A DNA stretch of 64,000 bases from Diphasiastrum complanatum. Lineage: Eukaryota > Streptophyta > Lycopodiopsida > Lycopodiales > Lycopodiaceae. Of this stretch, positions 11,401-25,689 are shown piece after piece (positions within the stretch are counted from its first letter, which is position 1; every line of letters begins with the position of its first letter). The DNA is taken from NCBI GenBank assembly GCA_029204225.1, contig CM055093.1, forward strand, positions 23,415,912 to 23,479,911, given 5' to 3'. The notes under the pieces are model-generated. The model was not told where the DNA came from. It saw only the letters and a program-made list of their open reading frames with translations, and searched no databases. A program made the translations under genes and the position numbers.

Positions 11401-14400
11401 ACCCCTTTACAATAATTAAGCTCATCTTTTGACTTTGATTTGCCTTCCTATAACTAAATATTTTTTGCTAAAAAATTCATCCAACACTTGTAACAAACAA
11501 GCCTCAACAACCCTACAGTAATTAGGTTCAATTCTTTACCTATATTTATCCCTTTGTCTAATTACAAAGGTCTACAAGGCATATGCGTTCCTATTCATTT
11601 CTTCATCACGTAGGTGGTTTCAAATCCTTTAACTTAATTCAACCTGTCTATCTATTTAGCATTGACATCGTCCCATGTATCCATGGAGTCAAAAGGAGGG
11701 ACACTTGGCAATTAAGAAGTGTGGAGGCTAGCTCCAATAAGTTAAGGACTACTAACTAGCAAGCTTATTCAAGCATCCATTAGAGTTTTTGTAAACTTTT
11801 GGTGACTCCAGTGGCAAGCTTTAACCTCATGCTACAAATCTATTAAAGAATGGCTTATACAATAAAAGTGTTCTTTAATGGCCCATATCTCATCGAGATC
11901 CAAATAGTCATCAACCTCTAATTCTTCATACATGAAATCCTGCCTCATTTGAGGCCCTATGTTCAGCCTATGATAACTCTTCATTATTGCTCACTTACCA
12001 CCAAGACTAACTTCCCATCTCACAACAGCTTTGATGGCACTATAAATACATATTTCCTTGGGAAAAAGCAAACATAAAAGTCAAGTAAATAACTAAAGCA
12101 GAATAAATGCTCTCTAATGTTAGTCTTTAGAAACAAGAATCTCATTGAATAAAGTTTGAGCAATGTTGAGTTGACTATTAAGTAACACGCTATCAAGCTC
12201 TCTTTTTTATGGACGTATCCCACTTCCTTAAAAAAGATTAAAGATTTTTTTTTTTATGAAGGTGTTGTCCATGACCTAAGGGTCGTCCCTCTCACTTCTC
12301 CACCCAAAACCATTATTGCTACTCAATTATTCGGAGCTAGTAACAGAACTATTATGTTGTAAATATATCATCTCTAGGGTAGTACCCGACATAACAAAGA
12401 AGAATTCGAATCTTCAACCTTATGGAGTCCACCCACAACATCTTGACCATCAACTCCATCACGCATGGTGTGGACCAAAAGCCATGCCATCCCTACCCAA
12501 GTGTAACAATCCATCACAAATCATTATAAAGTACCACAATAGATATGATAAAAATCGTATGAACCGCCCCATCATAGATGCATTTATGCCAGAAAACTTA
12601 ACAATTACAAGACGTACTAACTTAAGCCATGCAAGCCCACAACCCATTTGTTGGCCACATGCATCACCCTCTGAGCTACATCATGTAGATTGTAAAAACA
12701 TTGATAGTACTAAATTCTAATCAAGCTCATAGCCAAGTCAAATGTAGTTTCACCATCCATGCCGAGTGTTCCACTAAGGGAACCTAGCCAATGTTGAGCA
12801 TGACGCCATCTCCCTAACATCGAAATAGAGCATGGTTGCCATGTGAGTCACTCCTCCTATCCCAAAGGCCTTTGAAAATAGGAATCCTCTTCTTTGCAAA
12901 AATCCAAGAGCCATCCCATGCTCGTTCCCCAACACCTACATAAGTACTAGAAACATATTGCCATGAGTCACAACTCTTACCAACAAAACTGTATGAACAC
13001 ACTTATGAAATCTAACATCTACGTACTCTTATCTGCATCGCAAGGTCGCTATAATCCAAAGAAGAAGAACAATATGAGCTAAGCTAACACAAGATCTCAA
13101 TGGATCTACATCTTCACGCATCCACATGCAAGATCCTCAAACTAGGAAATCATGAGAGAGCTCAATGCTATAAATCCTACGAATTTGCAACATACAAGTG
13201 CAATGGGTATCCGAAAAATCAGAGAAGAAACACAAAAGAGACGTGAGAGAACTAAAGTCTCCCAAACTAACCACAACCTCCAATTGCCACCCATAGCTAT
13301 ATGCTAAAGCTCCAAGAGAGTGGAGCTGGGACTCGAGAGTTCCTCCTTCTCCCAAAGCTCTAATATCCTTAAGGAATTATCCTCCTCCTTCCAAAAACTA
13401 TGACCCAAGGTGAATCCTCTCCGAGCCCCACTACATAAGTACTAGTTTGTGGAGGATTGCTAAAAAGAGAGTTAAGTTGTAGTTCGATTTGTCTCTTCTA
13501 GGTGGATCACCCTACTTCCTAGCTTCTCTTTGTGCATTTGCTCTCAGCCAACATGCCCCGATTTGCAAGAACACCGTTTACAAAGCCATCTAATTGTCAA
13601 AAAATAGGACTTGTGGTCATACCTTTGTCTCTCATCACCACATGTAGCCATTGAATTCTCTCATGCTCCTTAAGCATTTCTCTGTAGATGAACACATCTA
13701 AGAATACCACTACGCATCGACCCAGGTATGGATGAAATATATCGTTCAATACTGTTGAAATGCGACAAGTGTATTCACTAGTTGTCAACAAAGCGTAGCT
13801 AGGTTGACAAAATCGTCGACAAAGCGTCCTATGTTCAATATTTTCATGCTCAGTACGGAAATGTTGAACATAGCTAAGCTTTGTTGACAAAGTTGTTGAC
13901 AAAAGCAACAAAGCTCTCCAAAACGGGACGTGGAGCAAAGCAGCAACAAGACCCATGCTCATTCTTATACTGAGCATTTGCAAGAGAAACGCATGCTATG
14001 CTCATGCGAAGACATCACCAAAAAGCTCTCAAGCCCCTCTTTCCAATGAGCTATGGCTACCTACTTTTTGCCCAAATGACGTTTTTCTACGCAGTTTTTG
14101 GCACAAACCCTAATTCCAAAAGTGCCATACATGGTCATAAGAAGTCCCGAATCCTTACTACACTTAAATCATCAATACAATTGATGATAAAATGCCCAAA
14201 AACATAACAACAAATTTATCTGCTCAAATTCTCGGTGCCTTTGATAGATCGAGTATCCTATTAGGTAGACAATACATTTGTCTACCAAGGTGGTCAATAA
14301 AATGGAGATTCTAGAAGTTGTCAATGAGATGAACAATAGTAAGTACAATTGTTCATCAATGTTGCCATTCCTTCAACCAGACTAAGTAGTACAACACATT

Positions 14401-16127
14401 TGATTACTTGCACACCCAATAATGAGCTAGTCAACCACATGCAATATATTTTCTTACATGGCAAATTATCTACAATAATACCACATCTGACAACATGGCA
14501 ATATTGAATATAGCCAAATAGTAATGTGAGAATGATCTCGAGTGTAATAGCAGGGCACATACAAAAACATGTCCCAATCAGCTTTCATAAATTATACAGA
14601 AACCACTGTATTTCAATCTCTATCATTCTCCGAGGTTCAAAGGAAAAATCGATCCGGATAAACATTGGCACTAAAGAGCAAAGCCAATCAAATGAAGTCC
14701 TCACCTTCCTCATAACAAACTAAGATAAATTTACATTCCATCCTACATGCTACAAAAATCAAAATTGACATAAACTTATATTAAGGAAGATATGCATACT
14801 TGATACGTTCACTTCGTATACCAATGCGTTTCATGCCATCTTTCCCTGAAAAAAAAAAGGAAGTTCTCAAAGTAAAATAAATGGCAATACTAGGAGAGCC
14901 ATGAGCAAAAAATGTTCCTATGCAACTAATGTCGAATAGCACAAGGAATTGAAATAAATAGAGCAAAAGAGTTTCTTGTACTCATTGCACATGTCACAAT
15001 GTCAACTTATGACACATCAATAATTTCAAATGTGTTGACTTGAATGACAACCAATTTGATATTAAGTGTCATTAATATAAATACATCCATCCAAAACAAT
15101 GGTTTCTCTAGGAACCAATAACTTGAAAGATTTCAATTACCTTGGTTAATTACGAAGTAAAGGAGTGGTTTAGATAGGCTACACTACATCCTGTTGCCCA
15201 TCCTCATGATGACAAAAATAATCTGTCTTTTGCAAACATGATTTATCTCTGGTGACTGTAACATTCTATGTTTACAATTCGATCTGAGGAGGCAAAAAAC
15301 GTGAAAACACTTGATTCAATGCACATAGTAAGTGCAATTGAAGACTTCAAAATGGAATAAATAGAGCTTTGATTTGAACGGAAATTTAGCAGGAAACTTT
15401 AGGTCCATTCCCTAAGAGTTGGAAAAGCTCCTTCTTTGCTCTACAGGAAAACTGCTTTTGCTGCAACCCTTGAAAAGATAAAGCTCGCAGTGAAAGGGTT
15501 TTCCCCCCTTTCTTCTAAGAGCAAGTAAACCTTGAACGCTTAACTCTAAAAATTTGAACCACGGATATTTGCCATATTCATTTGGAATTTGAAGATAATA
15601 TTTACTAGCTCTCCAGAGAATTTACATTGCGATTTCAGTGGTTTTAGTTAAAGCAATTTTCCTATTGAGCTCGCACTTAAAAACCTACACACTAGATAAG
15701 CTCATTTTGATATAAATCTTCATTTGAAAGAGCTCAAGTCTGATGACTCATTACTAATAAGCCACAAAAATAACCTGAATCTTTAACTCTGACGTCTGCC
15801 AGAAAATTTTGAAACCTTCAATACTTTTATTCTCATCAATAGAAAATGGATAAAGCTTATGTGATTTTAAAATTATCAAAAGCATGCATTGGCTCTGCAA
15901 ATGCCATGAATAAACGGAAGCACTGCATACAAGACTTATAAAATGTAGGTTAAGAGATGCGGAAAGGTGAGGGGGATTCGCGATGGTGTACCAGGCAAAG
16001 GGTTGTAAAAGCCGACGACCTCCAGATGTTTCCCATCACGAGGAGCACGGCTATCTGCAGCAAAAATGCGATAAAATGGCAAATTCTTTCTTCCGAACCT
16101 TGCCAATCTCAGCCGCACCACCCCCAT
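6792..16127 (-). CDS. RPS16: Small ribosomal subunit protein bS16, organellar (nuclear gene)
   Basis: Three exons on the minus strand: 16127-15992, 14845-14800 and 6972-6792. All junctions are GT-AG and the joined frame is open for 120 codons plus TGA. The product is bacterial-type S16, which binds 16S rRNA in the small subunit of chloroplast or mitochondrial ribosomes. Conserved blocks visible: [36 protein letters not shown] (exon 1), DGMKRIG (exon 2) and [13 protein letters not shown] (exon 3). Length is normal for nuclear S16 of plants. The first ATG is at 16127, with no upstream ATG in the short GA-rich leader. There is no long N-terminal presequence, as is known for plant nuclear RPS16 proteins. 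The introns are 1,146 bp and 7,827 bp, the latter full of transposon debris. Telo-boxes lie just upstream. Confidence 0.93.
7540..7704. repeat. Perfect 51-bp inverted repeat (snap-back)
   Basis: Arms 7540-7590 and 7654-7704 are exact reverse complements over 51 bp, with a 63-bp loop. No mismatch was found on base-by-base comparison. The structure could be a young foldback element or a small-RNA hairpin; as part of the RPS16 pre-mRNA intron it would fold in the transcript. Confidence 0.9.
7700..7781. repeat. 27-bp direct repeat
   Basis: The same 27 bp occurs at 7700-7726 and 7755-7781 with no mismatch. The first copy overlaps the outer end of the right arm of the snap-back, so the hairpin and this duplication may have arisen in one event. 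Confidence 0.85.
8433..8479. repeat. (CT)n microsatellite
   Basis: About 23 CT units, with a shorter CT block shortly after, inside RPS16 intron 2. The flanks are AT-rich and unrecognised. Confidence 0.95.
9240..9600 (-). pseudogene. Copia RNase H relic
   Basis: The minus-strand translation around 9420-9310 reads [13 protein letters not shown], then [15 protein letters not shown], the end of the RNase H domain typical of Copia pol. An in-frame stop follows directly and the flanks are too decayed to read. It lies inside RPS16 intron 2, in the same orientation as the gene. Confidence 0.7.
13617..13756 (-). pseudogene. Gypsy reverse transcriptase relic
   Basis: The minus-strand translation contains [17 protein letters not shown] followed by an EH-rich helix. 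This is the catalytic segment of Ty3/Gypsy RT. The second catalytic Asp is changed (FLDV instead of FLDD), so the piece is dead. Only about 45 residues can be recognised. Confidence 0.65.
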
Positions 16128-16183
16128 CTCCTCCTCACACCAGCAACGCTCTCGCGCTCTCTCTGTCTCTCTCTCTCTCCCCA

Positions 16184-16264
16184 AAACCCTAAAAAGAAGC
16201 CCTACTCTTCACTAAAATCTCAACCCTAACTTTGAGCCTAATAAAATCAAACCCTAAACCCTAA
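16184..16264 (-). promoter_or_regulatory. Telo-box cluster upstream of RPS16
   Basis: AAACCCTAA occurs at 16184-16192, AACCCTAA at 16222-16229 and AAACCCTAAACCCTAA at 16249-16264, within about 140 bp of the RPS16 ATG. Telo-boxes are an established promoter motif of plant ribosomal-protein genes. A GA-rich stretch between the telo-box and the ATG would form the leader. Confidence 0.6.
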
Positions 16265-16654
16265 GTGTAAGGATATATGCTAGTAGCCATTCTTTGTCTT
16301 TTAGATAAAAATAATAAACTGGTTAAATTTTTTTTATAATCGTTTACAAAACCCTTTTTGAGAATTTTGGCTTTGAGTGAAATTCCAAAAAATGGATTGC
16401 AATTGACATTCATTAGAAAATTTTCCCATCAAAAGTAGAGGGGTCCTACAAGAGTATTGCACATTGCTAAGTAGAAACTAACAACAACCACCAACAAAGA
16501 TCGACAAGACTCATGACTTCAAAGAAAACCCACTAAAATCAAACACAATTTGACCTCATTAAAGACAAATCTATGGTGACACTCATCGTAGGCCTTCCAT
16601 GTTGGATTTGAGCAAATTGTTATGATATTTTGCCTTTGCATGCAAGGCAATAAC

Positions 16655-17090
<436 letters not shown>

Positions 17091-17289
17091 CACCTACTTC
17101 ATGCAATAGTCAATACATGCTTTTTTCCCTCCCAATCCACTAACATTATATACCCCATCCACAAGAGCATTGATTCTATGAGACCAGGAAACTAATTAAC
17201 CATCATCACTAAACACATTCCACTAAGCTCTATGGGACTGTCGTGCAAATGGTATTGAGCATAGAGGCAATGTCACTACAATTGCATCT

Positions 17290-19613
17290 ATTCTTCGACA
17301 AATCATGACAATACTATTCATCTTGGAGATTCTAGCGCTCTTAAGATCAAAGGCAAAGGAACAACCACCATCAGATTCGATGATGGTTCAGCTCGACATA
17401 TCGACAATGTTTTATATGTTCCGACTCTGACCAAGAACTTATTATCTATTTTGTCGAATTGCTGATCAAGACCAAACTATTGTATTTGATGCATATCAAT
17501 GCCTTATTTGAGAGAAATACTCGAATGTTCTGGTCAAAGGTTATAGGGATAGTCATCTCCATACATTAAGTCATAAATGTGCTCTTACATCTGAAGAAAA
17601 ATATATGTCTACAACTTCATCTGATATGAGTATTCTATGACATCAATGCCTAGGACATCTCCATACGAGATCAATATATTATATGTTCTACAACAATCTT
17701 GTTGAAGGCTTAGACAAGTCATCATCGAAATAGACTTGTGAGACTTGTATTATTGGCAAGCATGCAAGGTCAAGATTTTCCAAAGGCCAAGCTCATAGAG
17801 CTAAAGACATTCTGGATCTAATTTATTGTGATCTATGTGGCTCGATGTAAGCCCCATCATGCAAAGGATCAATGTACTTCATTACATTCATTAATGATAT
17901 TTCTTGAAGAACCATTGTCATGTTCATCAAGAACAAATCAGAAGCACGTATGTGTTTTCAACAATTTAGACATCTATTTGAAACTTAGACAGAAAGGAAG
18001 AACAAAGCCCTATGCACAGATGGATGGGGAGAGTTAATTTCAAATGCTATGAATGACTTCATAAGCAAATTTGGGATTCAAAGACATTATAATTTGAGCT
18101 TCAGCGCTCAGCAAAACATATTAGCCAAATGAAAGAATCGCACTCTTGTCGCGGACTCTTGTCGAGTCAGCAAGATCCATGTTATTTGTTGCTAATTTTT
18201 CGAACAAGTTCTGGGCAGAGGTAATTGCAACAACTTGTTATGTTTATAATCGTTGCAGTACTAAGGCTATCAACAACAAAACCCCTGAGGAGGTGTGTTA
18301 AGGTACAAAACCATCCATAGATCATCTAAGAGTTTTTGGATGTGTCTGCTATGCTCAAATTCCATCAAAATTAAGGAAGAAATTCGATCGAACCAGTTCC
18401 AAGTCAATACTTCTTGGATATCCATCAGATCATAAGGCTTACAAGGTCTATGATCTACAATCTAACAAGGCACTTATTAGCATAGATGTAGTCCTCCTAG
18501 AAGACAAATTTCATGATTTTAAAATGAAAAAACATAAATTTATTTTTTGTTCAAATACTGAACCATCAACTGCCAATATCGAAGACAACTATGTCTTGAT
18601 TCCCTACCACTTCATGTATTGCACATTGTTATTCTTCTTTTGATTCAAATCACAATAAACAATAGAGTGTTTGAAGATATGCTCGAATGACGCATCCACC
18701 AGAAAGGTATACTCCTCAAGCTTTCTGGACAGCAATAGAAGAGCCACTTAATGTTCAAGATAAACTATCAAATGCAGACTCTGATAATATAATTCACTAA
18801 TCAAGAATGTCGAAACACCAACCAAAAGGAAGATCATCGATTGCAATTGGATCTTCAAGAAAAAGTACAACTCTAATGGCTCAATATAAAAAAATGGAAG
18901 ACAAGACTTGTAGCCAAAGGCTACTCATAAGTACTATGAATTGATTATAAGAGACCTTCAGTCATGTTGTCAAACTTGCATCTATTCGAACCTTGTTGGC
19001 AATTGCAGTAGCATAAGACCTCGAAGTACATCAAATGGATGTACAAACTACATTTATGGTTTTATCCATGAAGATATCTACATGTAGCAACCTGAAGTTT
19101 ACATTATTGAAGGTCTAGAAGATTGAGTCTGTGAGATTCGTAAAGCTCTTTATGGACTTAAGTAGATACCTGAAACCTAGTTTGAACGAATCAACGATGA
19201 TCTATTACAAATTAACCTCTATTCGAATGCTATTGACTCGAATGTCTATATAAAAAATAATGGTCCAAGTTACATAATTATTGCACTTTATGTAGATGAT
19301 TGTCTGCTGCTAAGCAATTTTATTTCTTTATTAGAGATTACTAAGCCAAAAACATTGACATGACATATCTCGGACCAGTTCATTATTTACTTGGTCTTTC
19401 TAAGCAAATAGAGGTATTTACAAAACATTCTTGAGAAATTCAAAATGCTCAAATCAAATCCAATTGATTCACCAATGGATCCAAGACTTAAACTGTAAAG
19501 ATATGTGTCCTTCGACACTTGCTGAACTTTTTGACATGAAGAATTATCCTTACTACTCACTAATTGGCTCATTGATGTATGTGGTGATGTGCACCAGACC
19601 TGATCTACTTCGA
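17290..19613 (+). pseudogene. Copia pol relic
   Basis: With many frameshifts and stops the plus strand reads in Copia order. A protease-to-GAG-pre-integrase block comes first (NVLYVPTLTKNLLSI near 17410-17455). A WHQCLGHLHTRS block follows near 17640. Next come integrase segments with Asp-Leu at 17820-17840, then KFWAEV and the HLRVFGCVCYAQIPSKLR block near 18200-18370. RT/RNase H traces end with YSLIGSLMYVVMCTRPDL near 19553-19613. It is far too broken to act. It meets the minus-strand Copia relic tail to tail. Confidence 0.75.
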
Positions 19614-20230
19614 CCCAAAACTTCGCAGGTAGGTGCGCTTGATGTAGCATGGATCTGGCTAAGTTGAGAAGAGTTCGATTCTTCCTTTCTGCAATCCGTT
19701 CTGTTGAGGTGAATAAGAAGTGGTGAATTGTTTTCTGATACCATGTTCAGCCATGTAGTTGGACATCTCGTTAGAGAGGTATTCGCCGCTGCCATCAGTT
19801 CGGAGTGCTTTCACTTTTGTAGACGTTTGTGTCTCAGCCATGGCCTTGAACCTTTTGAAGCATTCAAAGGCTTCAGATTTGTGCTTAATGAACATGGTTG
19901 TAGACCATCTAGAATAATCATCTATGAAAGTGATAAAATAGATTGCATCTCCTAAAGATGGAGTTGGCATTGGACCACAAAGATCACTATGTACAAGATC
20001 CAATACATGCTTTGTTTTGATGGAATGTGATTTGGGAAACTTGCTTCTAGAGTGTTTGTCATAGATGCATGATTCACAAAAGAAAGATTTCCTATCCAAT
20101 GAAGAAGGGAAGTACAATCCATCAACTAAATTATTACAACGCATATAGGAAAGTGAGCTTGTATTCACGTGTCCAAATCGACTATGCCACAGAACAACAC
20201 TATCGTTTACATTTTCATTAGAGATACTAG
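19614..20230 (-). pseudogene. Copia integrase relic
   Basis: The minus strand keeps an open stretch of 169 codons (20168-19659). It begins with a GAG-pre-integrase zinc region (WHSRFGHV just upstream, then Cys-Glu-Ser-Cys) and continues into the integrase core. Core motifs are VHSDLCGPM (first Asp), FIDDYSRW, LRTDGSGEYLS (second Asp) and SPQQNG. After a frameshift near 19690 it continues as ARSMLHQAHLPAKFWVEV to about 19614. Integrase would insert the element's cDNA. This copy is broken. Confidence 0.8.
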
Positions 20231-20754
20231 CTAATGCAACTAAATTAGAGAGTACGTAAAGATTTCTTGTCGCGAAACTGTCTTTTTCATTTTCATTTTT
20301 GTTGTTGCGAACGATTTTGTGTCTTTGAATTTTCTTACGCGCGGAAGCTTCACAGGAACCTAGACATGCGACTACACATCATAGAACACATTCCATTCTA
20401 GCAATCAAGACAAATGGCACAAGACAAGGAGATGCATGAAAATGGAGCAATCAATTATGAGCTTGATTTTTAGAGTGAGATCGTAAGTGTCTTGCTCGTT
20501 GGCAGAATGACATACATTGTGTACACGGTCAATGAATCAGGGAATGTTGACGCGGACGAGGACGTTGCAAATTCTCTCACTTCGCATTCGGGGAAGTGGT
20601 TGGGAACATTTAGATCTCCTTACAACAGTCTTATGTACATTAGCACGGTTCTATTATACTCGGTGTTCTTCAAATCATTGTATAATGTGTGAATGATTAT
20701 TGTTGTGTCTACTTTTGATTGTGAATCGAATACTCATTATTCTCCTGGTATGTC

Positions 20755-21440
20755 TTATCGACTGAGTTGAAGTGCATAATCACGACTGTCTTTGATGCCT
20801 TCAACGTTTGTATCTATGATTGTCTTATCATCTTCATTGATGGAGAGTCTCTCCATCCTTGCTTTGACATGTGCCTTCCTACTCTCCTCAGCCATCAAGA
20901 CACTTTGGAGGTCATCAAGGTTAGGTGGTTTTCCCATAATAGCATAGGATTGGACAAGGTTCAAAAACTCACTTCCTAATCCATTCCAGACAATTTGTAC
21001 AAGCTCATTCTCCTTATAAGGGTCTCCTATGTGAGCAAGCTCTTTGTTCAAGTACTTCAACACTTCCTTTTTCTTGTGATGTGAGAGCTTGTCCCACAAT
21101 CAATCCACCAAGGATCTTCCTCCATGAAACTTGATGATGTGCACATGGATGCCATGAGTGACTCCTCCTCATAGAAGCCATCTCATTCTTTGTTGCTAAA
21201 GTCACTTGTTCCCTTCTTGATTTTCTTGATCACTTTATTTCTTGTAGCACTTCAAGGCAAAATGCCTCTTCTTGCCACACTAATAGCATTTGACATTGGA
21301 TTTGTCCTTCTTGCTTTTGGTAGATGTTGAAGGTGATGATTGATCGTCACTTTCATCCTTGAGTAGCTCGGCCTTATTCTTAAATGGTACTTTTGCTTTG
21401 CCTTTTCCCTTTCCATGTGTGAAAAGAGCTTGGACATCTC
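20755..21440 (-). pseudogene. Copia gag/protease relic, scrambled order
   Basis: Reading 5' to 3' on the minus strand, a Lys-rich gag tail with a broken zinc knuckle (Cys-Tyr-stop-Cys-Gly...) comes first (about 21400-21250). It is followed by the protease start WWIDCGTSSHIT (about 21110-21070). At about 21070 this runs straight into the middle of gag: KEVLKYLNKELAHIGDP, then VWNGLGSEF. Normal Copia order is gag before protease. The junction therefore joins pieces of two copies or records a rearrangement. Confidence 0.7.
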
Positions 21441-21449
21441 CTTCATTCT

Positions 21450-23800
<2,351 letters not shown>

Positions 23801-24419
23801 TCTTTTTAGAGTTATTGATAGAGGCTTAGAGAATCAATTGGTCGATTCAGCTTTATGGATGCAGTATCTTTTGTATTAGTCGTATTTTCATAATAAAAGA
23901 AACAGTAGTGTCGAATGAGAGTAGATATAAAGTAAAGTGCATTCCTTTCTTCTTTGTGCTTACATATAAAAACCAAAAAAGTCATACCTGAATGTTCGTA
24001 GACGAGACCTCTTGGGAGGCTGCCATTGCTATTTTTTCGTAAAGGTTTTATTCTTTATATCATAATGACAACAAAACATCTTTTCAGTCCATAGTAATGT
24101 TAAGAGTTTATGCTAGAACATTAAGATGAAGTGTATGGAGTATGCTAAAATATTTGCTTTGTGAAAACCCGGTAGATAGTCATACCTGGGATAGGATGAT
24201 GTTTGGTTCTAAAATGAACCAATATGTGAATGATAAAAGGCTGTAGTAACCGATCAATGCTACATTATCACATGTACCGATAAGCGTTTTAGTATTTTAT
24301 TAGTGAGTAAGCAATCGTTGTTTAAACCAGAAAGTGTATGGATTATTCTAAAGTTGAGCCAAAAGGCAACCATCTATACTTTGTAGGATAAGATCAAATG
24401 TAGCATCAAAGAATAAGGA

Positions 24420-25561
<1,142 letters not shown>

Positions 25562-25689
25562 CCTTCGAGGGGCAGTTAGCTCCCCGTCAGGGATAGCTAA
25601 CTTCACCAAAAGACAATAAATATCATGTGGTAAAAAGACAAACTAGGAAATACCTCAAAGATGAGTAAATTATTGATGATAAGACATAG

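Larger units (their letters stand above)
6973..14799 (-). other. RPS16 intron 2 (7.8 kb)
   Basis: Donor GTATGC beside 14800 and acceptor CAG beside 6972, both on the minus strand. It contains the perfect snap-back at 7540-7704, a CT array, a Copia RNase H relic (9240-9600) and a Gypsy RT relic (13617-13756). The long stretch 9700-13590 shows only short, unconserved reading frames and no recognisable domain. A small hairpin (CTATGTTCAA/TTGAACATAG) sits near 13828-13873. Confidence 0.85.

Noticed and set aside
12316-12720. 134-codon plus-strand frame
   Set aside because: Composition and motifs do not look like any protein family, and there is no ATG context or neighbouring exon to support it.
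16184-16264. Telomere-like AAACCCTAA repeats, also near 4060 and 53385
   Set aside because: Too few units for interstitial telomere DNA; near RPS16 they are better explained as telo-boxes.
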